A stretch of 64,000 nt of DNA from Hygrocybe punicea (Eukaryota > Basidiomycota > Agaricomycetes > Agaricales > Hygrophoraceae): positions 868,001-932,000 of the forward strand of contig OY744466.1 of NCBI GenBank assembly GCA_963556145.1, in the 5' to 3' direction. This document shows, one piece after another, positions 1-11,091 of this stretch; within the stretch, counting starts at the first letter, position 1, and each line of letters opens with the position of its first letter. The notes beneath the pieces are model-generated. The model was not told the origin of the DNA. It searched no databases and worked only from the letters and a program-made list of their open reading frames with translations. The translations under genes were made by a program, and so were the position numbers.

Positions 1-120
1 CTAAGTCATCATTTTCTTAAACAGTTGAAAAATTCAAAAAGTGTCAAGAATTAAGAAAACGGCTGTAATGAAGGAAAATTAATTATTACATGTGGGCCTA
101 TGAGAATATTCATAAATCAC

Positions 121-1131
121 CTATATAAGAACATATATCAAAAGACAAGGCCTTTTGGACCTGCAGATATTTAAAACAATATCTTCCAGCATTCCTTTAT
201 ACTCTGTAGATTTCCCCATAGTGATACCATCATGAAACCAAACCTGACCTGTCACACTTATAATATGAGATGTGAAGTGATCACTTCCATGATATATGAC
301 ACCTCTGAGACAATATTTTTTTGGATCTGTTTCCCCCTCAACTGTGACTACCAAATTATGATCTACAGTGGTTGTAAAAGCAGATGTAGCAAATGCAAGT
401 AACTGAGGGGCATTTACAAAAGTGAATCTTCGAAGTAGGAAGTCATTGCAGACTGTACACTTTGAAGCAAGAGAAATTACAAAGAGATCAAGTTTATCCT
501 GAATAGATTCAAAGTCAATTCTTCCAACCTCTATATGGCAACCATGTGCTGCTTCCCTCTGTCTGGGCACAGGATGATGTCGAGGACAAGAAATATGAGA
601 GGAAAGAATAGGAATATTCTTTTGTAGCAATGTATTCAATAAATTGTTGACACTAGTATTCACTCCCCATGGGAAGTCATTATGTAAATACTGATCCAGA
701 GAGTGCCTTAGATGATCATGCACTGCTTCTAAAGAGCATTCACCTTCAGAATATCTTAAAAATCCATCTGCCAAGACACTGAGAAACTGAGAATTTAAAT
801 TTTTGAAAGCAATAAGTTCATTATTGTGTCAAACATCATATAAGATAGCTATTACAGAGTCATATGCACAGCTGTTGTTACTCCAGAGGGTGCCAGCAGG
901 AGTGCTCATAGAAGTAAATAGAGTGTCATTAATAATATGGTTTGTTTTCAATTTCTTTCTCTGAGGTGCAACCCAAGACCCACTTATTTTTCTCTTATCA
1001 GTAGAATCTGGACAAAACAATGCTGGTGTACTGGGCAGGAACATATGTTGACTTGGAAGGAACATCTTTTGAAGTTTTTGTTTTTTATCCAGAACTTTCC
1101 ATAGAATTTTATCCTCTTCACCTGGGATATA
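121..1131 (-). pseudogene. Helitron C-terminal ubiquitin-specific-protease-like domain
   Basis: Directly downstream of the helicase, in the same direction, one frame (1065-829) ends with GTLWSNNSCAYDSVIAILYD, which looks like the Cys box of a papain-fold ubiquitin protease. After one in-frame TGA (829-831) the next frame (774-121) carries GSDHFTSHIISVTGQVWFHD, which resembles the His box and following aromatic/Asp segment of USP-type peptidases. A Cys-x2-Cys pair (CTVCNDF) lies between them. I infer a cysteine-protease domain fused to or encoded with the Helitron replicase. OTU and ubiquitin-protease-like tails are known in several Helitron lineages; the catalytic assignment here is motif-level only. 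Confidence 0.6.
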
Positions 1132-2801
1132 TCACTGAATTGCCTTGTGCACATTTTCTGGAACATAATGCTTGCCTTTCCAAGATCTAAAGGAATCAAT
1201 TAGAGAATTTCTGCGATCACCGGTAACAGAACTTGGTAGCTTGCCTTTATACCTCAATTTGACAATTTCATCTAGAATTTCTAGCTCATGGAATTCCTGA
1301 CATAATGCACCAGATGCACCACCTGTTATCTTTCTTGTATCAAACCCATGCAAAATGACAGTGCCATGCACTGAAACACTATGTGATGGTGCAGTGTAAT
1401 ATGATTGATGAGATCAGCTATTATTTAGATCAACTGGATTTTTTGGTCTTGTCTTTCCTTGTAAAGAATAATCTGTCATTAAAAAATTTGGAAGTACCTC
1501 TACCTGAGTACATGATATTGTAATAGAAGAATCATCTGGTAGAGCACAGTATACAGTAACACTTGTTTTTGTAAGTGGTACAACATTATCAGGAAGACCA
1601 TTTAATTTCACATTTTGTGGAGGATTAGTATTACAAATAATGTATCCAATACTCTCTGGCCTTGCTTACCCTTTGCTGACTGCCAACTATGAACTATGCC
1701 TTCTTGGCCACAGGTAATGCATAGCTCAGTTGCACCATTATTACAGATCATAATGGACATCCAAACACACAATGAAAGCTTTCCAGGTATGCACTTTGAG
1801 TTTGAACTGTGAGGTTGATTCTGTAAATCTTGACACACTTTATCTGTCAAGGTGTGGTGCTTACAAGTTGCATTTTTACATAAATCCTTGCCCTTTTTTC
1901 TGTCTTTAGAAATGACTGAATCATCATAATAGAAGTTAACCAGAGGTTGACCAGTCTCTTTAGAAAATCTCAATGACTGCAAGTAATTGATCTCATCTTT
2001 GTGAATATTTAAAGCAGTAATGTTTGATACTTGTCTAAAGTCTTCATGTTTCACCAATGAATGACCAGGTAAATTACTTGATATATGGGAGTGCAGAAAT
2101 ATAATATCTTCAGCAGTACAAGCTTTATATCACATATTTGTAAGAGCCTGTCTTAGTTGTGCATCTGCCTGTGTTTGAATTCTTTGCCTCATGTTTTCTT
2201 GTAGTATTACTACAGTTGTAACCTGGTGCCACAATGACTTACCAATGGCAGCTTCTTTATCTTGGTGGCTAGTCTGAGAAGCTCCAACAGTTCTGCTGTA
2301 AAGAGATGCATTTTCATGCCCAATTGCAGGTGGCAACTGTGTAAAATCTCCTGCAAATCTCATGTTTAATCCACCCCAAGGCAATTCAGTTTGATTAAAA
2401 ATCTTAGCCATCCTGGCACTAATTCTGTACATATCTTGACAGGACAACATCGAAACTTCATCAAAAAATATATAATCAACACCCAAAAGTTGTGATCTTG
2501 ATTGGGCAAGCTGTTTATTTGATATCTGCTCATCAGTATTCTCATTTAAACCAAACATATAGTGATATGTAGATCCTGCTAGCAGAGCAGCAGCTGTCCC
2601 AGTAGGTGCCACAATAACAAAACAATGAGCTTTATTTCTTGACTTGAATAACTTTACTAATGCCTTCAAAACCTGAGTTTTACCAGTCCCTCCCATACCA
2701 CCAATATACATTTTCAGTTGGTCAGAATTTTCAGTGGATGCATGATGTGCAACTATGTAAAATGCCCTTTTTTGTTCTTCATTTAAACTGAAGTCATCCA
2801 C
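1132..2801 (-). pseudogene. Helitron PIF1/RecD2-like helicase domain
   Basis: The 223-residue frame at 2130-2801 opens with LNEEQKRAFYIVAHH and contains Walker A (GGMGGTGKT), APTGTAAALLAG, Walker B (FFDEVSML) and the GDFTQLPP motif of SF1B PIF1-type helicases. The C-terminal half continues with errors at 2057-1608, 1611-1414 (DYSLQGKTRPKNPVDLNN, the late Helitron helicase motif) and 1371-1132 (GFDTRKITGGASGALCQEF). Breaks are TGA at 2130-2132 and 1414-1416 and a frameshift around 1610. The stop at 1414 sits where the family usually has Arg, as expected from CGA to TGA. The helicase would unwind the displaced strand during rolling-circle transposition. Confidence 0.88.
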
Positions 2802-4550
2802 AATGCTCTGCTGTCAAAGATTTATTAGAATGTGAACATTTTTCAAGATATGATCTATCAACAATTTCCACTTGGTTATGGCTTGAAGAATGTGTTAGAT
2901 AATTGTTGTTAATATGACTTGGCAGATTTTCTGACTGTTGTTCAAGTATTTCTTGTCTTCTCTTCTGCACAACAGCTTTCCACTGACTCCCAGATTGGAT
3001 AATCTCTGGTGGAGGTGGTAGGTCAACCAATGTCTCTGTATGTAAAGGATCTGTCCAACCTTTGTAAGACATTATGGATCGCATGGTAGCCATATCAAGT
3101 TGATGTTTCTTCTCCCTCTTCCCAAATTCCTTGAATTTAATGTCATGCTCTTCATTTAACATTGCAGAGGCATTTTCAAATACATGATCACCATCTACTT
3201 GATCCAAATCATCACCATAATCAAAAGTATGCTCAGATCCATCTATCCAACTTGGCAAGACAACAGATCCTTTACATAACTGGGCATGAAAGTCATCACG
3301 AGAATCAAGACATTCATACTTTATATTGAAGTTGTTCATAAGTTCTCTTTGTCTCAAAGTAAAGTCATATGATAAAAAAGACTCATCCCAAGATTGATCT
3401 TTTGTTTTCAAGTTATGCCCAGAGTGCCAAGGTTTAAACAATGCCAGCATAGTAGAGCAATAATATTCACAATCACCTTGATCACATCGAGGCAAAGTGG
3501 CTCCTATAAAAGTGGGCATTCTTTTACACTCTTCTTTTACACAATGTGTACCATGTGATTTATGAAGTGGATGAAGGTCAAGAAATGTAAACAACCCAAC
3601 AGGAGAAGATGCATTTTTCAGCTCTGAACCTGGAAGCGGCCTTGCATCATACCTGGACCCTCAAATTTCAAGTTATCACTGGATACAGAATTGTCATTGC
3701 AATGATTGTCATTATCAGACACAAGTGTATAATCTTGATATAGAAAAGATGTCTCAACAGTATCAGTCTCATCCACAACACTAGCAAGATCTTCACCAAA
3801 TTCTTTTTCTTTCAACTTAGACTTAAGAAGCTTCTCTCAACAACACCGACTTACCCAATCATGTAAACACATATTTCCCAGCTCAACAGGGCGATATATA
3901 TAATCATAAATAGGGGATAATCCAATAATACAACCTCTGTGCTTGATCAAGGCTACCTTCTCAACATGCTCCTTCTTGTCATTAGAATCCCAGATCTGTC
4001 TTGCATCATGAATATAGCTCTGCCAATAGAAGGGAGCAAAGTGATGATTTGTGTAATGATCAGGATTTCACAAAAGGTACATACAGGCCATTGGTGAACC
4101 AATTTCCATCTTAGCACTGAGATTATTTACAATCTTGGTCATGAGTTTTTATCCTTTCTCCTTTTGAGTTTCACTACCACAAATCATCTCACAATTCTTT
4201 TGAAACATTGATCGAATAGTGTCAAATATAACATGTGTTTTCAAAGAAAATTTGGTAATGTAGTCAGATACATAAAGAATAACTCCTTTGATTGCAGTTC
4301 CTGATTTTAGGGATGTTACATCTGCATTAGAGTGAATCAAGTAAGCTTACTTGTAAGAAGAGGAGTCACTGTGTTAATCGTAGGCTCAGTCTTTGCATGT
4401 TAAGGGCACCAGTTTCAGTGTCTACTTCTGTCTGCATAAATACAGAACTTGGGAACCTTGCTTTACATTTTCCCCACTTGTTATCCGAGCACCCAACATA
4501 TTGACATGTTTTATGTTTAGAACCATCTTTATTTATGTTACTAGAACAAT
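2794..4550 (-). pseudogene. Helitron Rep-to-helicase middle region with catalytic tyrosines
   Basis: After the LTR the protein resumes with a Cys-rich stretch (TCQYVGCSDNKWGKCKARFP) and a TGAL segment, both usual after the HUH block in Agaricomycete Helitrons. Next, near 4270, is YVSDYITK, which matches the paired catalytic tyrosines (Y-x3-Y) of Helitron Rep. Further segments (4149-3840, 3815-3618, 3594-2794) carry the NPDHYTNH and PFYWQSY blocks and then linker sequence leading to the helicase. Breaks include a frameshift between about 4340 and 4370, a TAA at 4149-4151 and a TGA near 4067. Both tyrosines are still present, but the frame is broken. Confidence 0.8.
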
Positions 4551-6195
4551 TGTTATGTTTCCAACTCCGCTTCCAACCCCAATGCCCATTCTGATACCTA
4601 CCATGATGATTCTGCACTGCACACCTTCCTTTTTCATTTCTTTTCAATGTCATTGTTTCTTCACTCGGACATCCTTGTATTTTCTTGTTCTTGTTCTCTT
4701 TTTTGTCCCTTCTTCTAGAACAATCCAGACTGACCATGGACACATCCCCATGTGACCTCACTGCACCCGAATAGTCTCCTTGCCAATGGATGTCACTGAC
4801 ATTGTCTTTTCCCTTCGATATCTCGTTTACTCTATCCCATGACAAACCGATACACAATGGCTGTACTCCTGACACAGCTCATTATCGTAATTGTTATTGG
4901 CAGCATTGCCATCACCTTCCTGATTGGTTTCTACATTGTCATGATCTATCTTTGGCATAGACACCCTTCCGCCATTGATACATCCGACCTCCACCTTGAC
5001 AATATATCAACACATAATTGACAATTGCCATTCTCGGATATTTGGTTTCCATATTTATACCCCATGCCTACCATTATCCTCCCTGATGATCTGATGACAT
5101 TCCTCACCTGCACGCATGCCCTGAACAATCCTCAATCACAGGACATTTCACTGTTCCCTCCAATCTGACCATCACCAAAGCACATATCTTGAGACTTCAA
5201 CCACAGACCATACAACTTCCCAATACAATGAACCGACCCCTATCATTTATTGTTCACATGACATCGCTTCAATGCAGTACCCAACATCTTATTCTCACAG
5301 CTTGTCACTCGTGCCATGACTTGAAACCTGGACCCACATTCATTTATCCTTTTCCATCCGTAACCTTGATACCACCCACACTCATTTAAAACAATACCCT
5401 TTCTTGGACCAATACCAACATCAGGTGGACCACATTGTAATACACACAGGACAAGACATCACCCCTCGATACGTCATCGACACACACATTGTCATCTGGC
5501 ACAGCTGATGCTGTTCGCATGTCTGACCTCAACTAGCCCACTGTCCTAGTTGGTTTTTCCTCCATACATTCCTTTGTTTTGTTTCATACCAACCTTGCCG
5601 CTATATCCACACTACCTCAAGACACTCCCTTCACCAATCCCACACTGGACGATACCCTTCTTCGACCCGACTGTGCATTGCACTTGCCAGACTGCGCACT
5701 TGCCCGTTACAGCAAGTATAGACCCCAAATTGGCAATTCTGCATGTCACATGATCCAATGACAAATCATCCGAGTCTTCCGGACCTCTTCTATCCTCAAT
5801 GACACCCAGGCCTCCAGTTGGATCACAAGAACATCGACACAAGGACGCCTCATGTCTGTCTCATGGTGAACACATGGTATAGTTGGACATGTTGTAGCTT
5901 CATGGTTGCATTTCTATTTACCTCCCCTCAAGACCAGTCACTATATATACTGTTCTTGTTGTTGGTTCAGACTTTTTCTTCTTTCTTTTCCTTACGTTTA
6001 GTCTGGTTCTTGGGGCAGACCCCCTTATCTTGGGTAACCCCCACAGCTCACAATGACATTGTACCATGAACCCCCCCTCTTAGCAGTATTGTCTTAGTAG
6101 TAAGCAACAATGAAAACTGCTCTTCTCTCCTCTGGAAACCACCCCCTAGTTAAGTTGATTGTTGCCGGAGCCCACTGCAGAAGCGATCCATAACA
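4551..6195 (-). mobile_element. Giant solo LTR (copy 1) inserted in the Helitron
   Basis: The segment starts TGTTATGTTTCC and ends CCATAACA, and is flanked on both sides by the perfect 5-bp duplication ACAAT (4546-4550 and 6196-6200). It interrupts the Rep frame, which can be followed from one side to the other. Two more copies lie at 11092-12758 and from 63109 to the window end, in the opposite orientation. No gag or pol sequence is inside; small plus-strand frames shared between copies (for example one around 5579-5761) look incidental. A 5-bp TSD with TG...CA ends and no coding content fits a solo LTR of 1645 bp, unusually long for a fungal element. Which strand is the element's sense strand is not certain. 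Confidence 0.75.
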
Positions 6196-6960
6196 ACAAT
6201 GATGTATGTTGGATTTTGTCAAAAGATTATCTACCAATGTCTCATAGTTAGCCTGCCATAAGCTCCAATCATAACATAGTTGACAACTCCCACACATTGT
6301 AGCACAAAGCTCAGGGGGTGCTTCAGGTAAAGCCTGTGTTGGATCTATATAACTTTCTAACTGAGAGGCTTCATTGATGTTTTTGAGTACTTGATCCTGA
6401 GTTCCAGTAAGAAATTCACCAACATGTGTACTTTTCAAATACTTGACTAAATTCATTTGAAAATCTAAGGAGGGATCCATGATTTGGTTGTGAATCTCCT
6501 GTGGGGTAAGACATCCATGAATCCAAATTAACATGTGAAGATGCAAAGTGAGGCGACCCTGCTGCTCAACTGTGCCATAATAAGCTGAGGCATCTTCATA
6601 TATTCCTGGATGATCTGTATTTACACCCAACACATGCTTTATGAATAGACTAACCATAAAATGGAAGAAATGTGCACCAGCAACTGGATTTCTAGCAATA
6701 AGATGTATTCTCTCATAACTTGATCTAATTTTTGGCTCAAATCTTTCTTTTGTATCAGCAAAATACAAACAAATTGGGTGCTTAATATCAGCTGGGGATA
6801 AAGTGATATACCAAGAAGGAGCACCACAATATGAAATCAAAGACCAAATTTCATTTCTCATAAACCTTTTGCTAGTAGTGGATCCACTTACTTTGGCTCC
6901 TACATGATCAAGGTCTCACACTAATTGGTAACAATCTTTCTCTTGCAACCATGTGGGGGG
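6196..6960 (-). pseudogene. Helitron Rep, N-terminal HUH part (fragment)
   Basis: The frame from 6861 to the LTR junction gives a typical Helitron_like_N domain: a start region reading MRNEIWSLISYCGAPSWYIT, then a block ending in RLTLHLHMLIW whose His-Leu-His is the HUH metal-binding motif of the rolling-circle nickase. The same frame extends upstream to about 6960 through one TGA (6916-6918) with recognisable family sequence (DLDHVGAKVSGSTTSKRF), so the first methionine in the open frame is not the true start. At 6195/6196 the frame runs into an inserted LTR and resumes at 4550. Known role of the family: nicking and joining at element ends. This copy cannot make a full protein. Confidence 0.85.
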
Positions 6961-8416
6961 TCTACACAGGGTCAGATGATGTCAGAGATGAGCTGAATTA
7001 ATCACTTAGATGGTGGACTAATGTAAAAAACCAGTGCAATGTCTGCCGGAATGGTGCGATGTGCACACAATGATAACAGAAGAAGTGCAAAGTTGTAGGG
7101 CAAAGAGCTGTGCATCAGGCCAGTGTAGGGCATAGGTGGAGTGCATAGAAGTGTGTCTGAAGTGTGTTGAAGTTAGAATAGGTAAAATGGAACATTTATG
7201 AGGTCAGAGCGTGCAGATATGTATCACCATGTTTTCAACTCTGCTCGTCCTTCTTAAACCATTACCACTACCTTCTCATGGCTTGTCACTCTCTTCCCCA
7301 ACTACTGTCATTGCACCCTCACCTTAAATTGAGACAACAACCTCTATACCAGTGATCATCGCCTTATCACTAACACTGCACATGATTACCATTACTTCCC
7401 TTGGCCCCATCCTCTATTTTGGAACAATCATTATTCCTGGCCTCAGAATTGTCCTCTCAATTAGTTCACTTTGTTCAGTGGTATAACCCACATCTTCTTC
7501 ATCTTACCACTGCTTACTTAGCATCACCTATTGGTGCTGTGCAAAGTGAGTACATCCTTCATTGTCTTCAGGAATTCACTGCCTTCCACCTCCCTTGGGC
7601 TCACCAATGAATTTACCACATTCTCAATCTCACCATCACACTTCAATGTATCACCAATTGATACTCCATCCACACCCGCCTTCATCTCAACCTACCTCCT
7701 CTTTTCCTCCAACAACATTTTACTCATCCCCTCAACATTCTTGATGGTGAACTGTATGATTACTGTCAATTCTGGCACTTTACTCTCAGAAGATACAACC
7801 TCTATTGTCTCAGAGGACATCTCAGTGGTTTCTGTCAAGTGATGTATTAGCCCTATCACTGGAATATGGTTGATGGTTGATGAGAGTAGTACGGATAACA
7901 ATGCTATTGATACCAATGACAACAACTTCGACACATGGTTGCAGGTATGTCCTCTCTTTCCTGTCCCACCTTCCACTGTACCCTCATCACCCTCTCCATC
8001 CACCTCCTCTCCTCCCCCATTTGACCTCTTTCTTTGTCCTGCTCAATTCATCTTTGATGCTTGGCTCTCTTCTCCACCTCCTTTGCACTCTCCTCTGGTC
8101 TTACCTCTGCCTTCTGCCTATGATTTTGATATTGATATTGACAAGACTTCCTGCCCTCTCACACTCTTTTGGTTTGGGTCCCTACTCATCCCTTTCTGAT
8201 GAAGCTCATCATGTTACCTACTTTCACCATCGTGCTGTTGAACTCTCTTGTTTTCCTCACTGCCAGTTCAACTATTATTGCTTTGCTCTCATCAATGCTA
8301 CACTTGATGCTGCGGTTGTTTATTGGTTGCATTGTTACAATACTTCTCATGTGGAGGATCTTATCAATATGTTGTTTTGAGTTGTTCCAGGATGGAACTT
8401 TTTTGGTGTGGTAGTT
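6961..8416. other. Unassigned sequence between Helitron and KDZ remnants
   Basis: Several short plus-strand frames (7401-7610, 7531-7842, 7870-8199, 7877-8380) overlap in a Pro/Ser- and hydrophobic-rich, pyrimidine-biased stretch. I recognise none of them. They may be decayed internal sequence of the element whose LTR-like end is at 8417-8796, but no reverse transcriptase, protease or zinc-knuckle motif is visible. Nothing else supported. Confidence 0.3.
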
Positions 8417-8796
8417 TGTTATAATATGTGACTGTGACTGTTACATCTGATATCATTCACCTTTCTCCTACATCTTCTTTGTCATCACTCTGTGTTTACT
8501 CTTTTTCTTTTACTCATGTGGTCTCCTTTTCTTCCACTTACCATATGTCTATTACTCATAGGACCTTTCTCCCTCCACTTATGTAGCTAGTATGACACAT
8601 TGGTTCTTCCTTTTATAGTCTTATTTCCTTTTCTACCTAGTTACACAGCCACATCTCAAAACATATATAAGTAGTCTTCTTTTGGCTATGTAACCCTAGG
8701 TAATTTAACTCATTAAACCTGCTTTGCACTTCATGCTCGAACACTTATCTTATCTCTATCTTCTCTTTCTGAAGTAAATTGTCATGTCACATAACA
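8417..8796 (+). repeat. LTR-like segment
   Basis: It begins TGTTATAATATGTGAC and ends GTCACATAACA, so the ends are imperfect inverted repeats with TG...CA. Inside are a TATATAAG box and pyrimidine-rich sequence, as in many LTRs. The flanking 5-mers (TAGTT and GAGCC) do not match, so it could be one LTR of a larger decayed element whose interior is at 7000-8416, or a rearranged solo LTR. KDZ transposase sequence starts almost immediately to its right. Confidence 0.4.
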
Positions 8797-8819
8797 GAGC
8801 CACACAGATCTACCCCACC

Positions 8820-9960
8820 AAGGTCACACCACCAACCCACTGGATAATAGTTATGAGGGTCCATTAAAAGTTCTGACATTGGTGCTTAATGGAAGTCACA
8901 AATCCTTCACTGCAGCTGATGAGAAATGCTGCAAGCAAGTACCCAATTTTTTGCTGATGCAGGGTTGATGGTCATGTTATGCCATTATGATCGGGCGCTG
9001 TGGCTGGTGAATATGACATCAGCCAGCAAAAAGCACCACTATGTTCTAGCGCTCTTGAAAAAGCTCTTCAATAACCTCCCACAATCATTATCTATTGGCT
9101 TGCTCTATGACATCGGGTGCCAGCTTCATAAAAGCTTTGTCAAATGGGGATTCTTCCCTGAATTCAGCAATCAGCTAAGTTTTATGATCTCAATCTTCCA
9201 TGCCTATGGCAATCAATGGCCCTGCCCAGTCATTTATCACCTATGCAAATGTTTAGGTTTTGGATTATCTGATGGGGAAGGCTGTGAACATTTTTGGAGT
9301 CCCATCAAGAAGCTGGTTGCCATTTTGCATGTATCAGGGGTGTGTCCCTTCCTTGCCATTGTTTTACTGGCTAACAATGACGTGATATGGTTTCTCTGGC
9401 ACTTATTTGTTCTGGATACTTGGGTGTGGCATCTTGCTGCAGTGTCCCTCAATGGCCTTGGTGACTGGCTGGCCTGGAAATGGTATGATCCAAAGCAGGA
9501 TGCTGAGGCAGTGCTCATGGACCTTGGAATCCCTCTGAATGAGTTGCAAGAACAGTGGAGTCAGCAGGTGAAAGCACAAACTAAACCTTCACCGCGTTAG
9601 TGCTCCTCACTCCCTAAAATAAATGTAACTAATCCGTTTACAGGTCAAACAAGAAATTCAGCCAAACAAGAAATTGAGTCCATCTGGCTCTGAAGAAATC
9701 ATGGAAGGAACACCAAACAAGCATTTGCCATCTAGAGGATCAGCTACAGGATGGTGTTGTGCCACAACTGGACATCATTGATATCAGGACCCTGCTCACC
9801 AAGACCCAGCAGAGGTGCACCCAACCAGCAGAAAGTATATGCCAAAAAGGGGCTGTGCTTGGTGTTGGCCAGTGTATGACTCTGCAGAAGTTGAAGGCGA
9901 ATATCTTTCTCCAAATTAAGATGAATGCCTGAGCTCTCAAGACTTGGATATGTGATCATT
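8820..9960 (+). pseudogene. KDZ (Kyakuja-Dileera-Zisupton) transposase fragment
   Basis: The frame 8926-9600 contains clear KDZ-family sequence: STQFFADAGLMVMLCHYDRA, LLYDIGCQLHKSFVKWGF, FHAYGNQWPCPVIYH and GLSDGEGCEHFWSPIKKL. The acidic residues of DIGC and DGEGCEHFW belong to the catalytic core of these DDE-type transposases. Family sequence can be followed upstream with frameshifts to about 8820 (GSHKSFTAADE in another frame) and downstream after the TAG at 9598-9600 to about 9960 (LLTKTQQRCTQPAES). The N-terminal zinc-finger region is absent, so this is a 5'-truncated, frameshifted remnant. KDZ transposases are abundant in Agaricomycetes. Confidence 0.85.
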
Positions 9961-10024
9961 TGCAGCAATGGAAAATTGAGATTGAACACCTTGAGCATTC
10001 ATACAGGCATGCAGTGAATGGTAT

Positions 10025-10445
10025 GATGCACTTGCTGGAACAATATATATAGCCCATGGGAAACATGAGAATATCCTATGGGAGATCTTGATGGGAGAAT
10101 AAATGTCCCATGGTATAATTTGGACAAAATAGAGACATATTTGCATGAGTGTAAATAACCCATGGTATAATTCCAAGAAATATAAATATCCCATGGGACA
10201 TATCTATGGTAGAATAAATGTCCCATGGTTATAATGGAAATATGCCATGGGACATATCTACCATGGAATAAATCTCCCGTGGTATAATTTGAACATAATA
10301 GAAAAATCCCATGGAACACATTCACATTCCACAGGACATATTCATATAAGTGTCCTATAGTATATTCTCCAAAGTCCCATGAGAAATATTCATGGTAGAA
10401 TAAATGTCCCAAGGTACAAATTTATGTGCCAGTAAGTGTCCCACA
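10025..10445. repeat. Degenerate tandem repeat rich in CCATGG palindromes
   Basis: Blocks of about 50-70 bp recur with the pattern 'AATAAATGTCCCATGGTATAA' (or shorter variants) followed by 'ATCCCATGGGACATATCTA'. The palindromes CCATGG and CCCATGGG appear many times, usually at intervals of tens of bases. Copies are diverged and contain insertions, so the unit length is not fixed. Minus-strand frames through it (9937-10412) are repetitive (HGIF, YHGTFI) and look incidental. It follows the KDZ remnant directly. Confidence 0.6.
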
Positions 10446-11091
10446 GTCTAATTCTGCATTGGCAACATATCCCTGGGGCTATGTTTTTTGTAGATTCTGA
10501 AAATATATATTGTCCCTTACTTTAGCCAAATCTAAACTCTAGAATCCCATACTTATGTTTAGACCATGGTTCTCTTTTAAAAGTATCCCTTTGGATATTT
10601 AATCATACACTGGGCCTTGTTTGAAAATGTTCCCATTTTAGACTTGGTCTGAAAGTATATCCCAATGGTGAAATGTCCCTGGGAAGACCATGGCTGGTAC
10701 AACACTTAGCTTTTATGTTACATATAACTAGATGTACAATAGTGGTGGACTGAAGTGACTACTAGTTAGATGTGCTAAGTGGAATAATTGCAGTGCTTCA
10801 GCATTATTTATGACCCCACTCGACAGGGAACCGAAGATGTAGATGTCTGTGATCACACACATCCAAGAGGATTGCTGGTGACATGGAATGGTTCTAAGCT
10901 TACACTGGTGTTCGATTGGTCATCCCAAATCAGCCATGTGACCTGAGAGGCTGAGGCAGGCCAGATCCAGCCATGCTGCCATACAAAAAAGGCAGCATCT
11001 GTCCGATATCCAGGGTTTGCCACATGGCATTGACGTGAAAGTTCTATGTAGATTTGATATAGAACTTTATAGACCACCAAATCAGGAAACA
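10446..11091. other. No recognised gene; possible degenerate copia-like LTR trace
   Basis: No convincing coding frame. Around 10775-10825 the sequence (AAGTGGAATAATTGCAGTGC followed by TTCAGCATTATT) resembles part of the copia LTR at 51136-51510 (AAGTAGAATAACTGCTGTGC, TTCAGCATTATT), so a decayed relative of that LTR may lie here. The rest holds nothing I can name; the minus-strand frame 10853-11128 is not recognisable and runs into the LTR at 11092. Confidence 0.3.

Larger units (their letters stand above)
1..6960 (-). mobile_element. Decayed autonomous Helitron, interrupted by a solo LTR
   Basis: Read on the minus strand, the pieces come in Helitron order: Rep (HUH endonuclease) from about 6960, the Rep tyrosine region near 4270, a PIF1-like helicase at 2801-1132, then a ubiquitin-protease-like tail to 121. 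The coding line is broken by frameshifts and stops (TGA at 6916-6918, 2130-2132, 1414-1416, 1132-1134 and 829-831; TAA at 4149-4151) and by a 1645-bp LTR insertion at 4551-6195. Both ends are uncertain: upstream of about 6960 the Rep reading disappears, and the 3' end lies at or beyond the window edge, so no terminal hairpin or CTRR could be checked. Helitrons transpose by rolling circle; this copy looks inactive. Confidence 0.85.

Noticed and set aside
4393..5761. Plus-strand frames inside the giant LTR that recur in copies 2 and 3
   Set aside because: Similarity follows from the LTR copies being related DNA; the frames differ in length and carry no domain.
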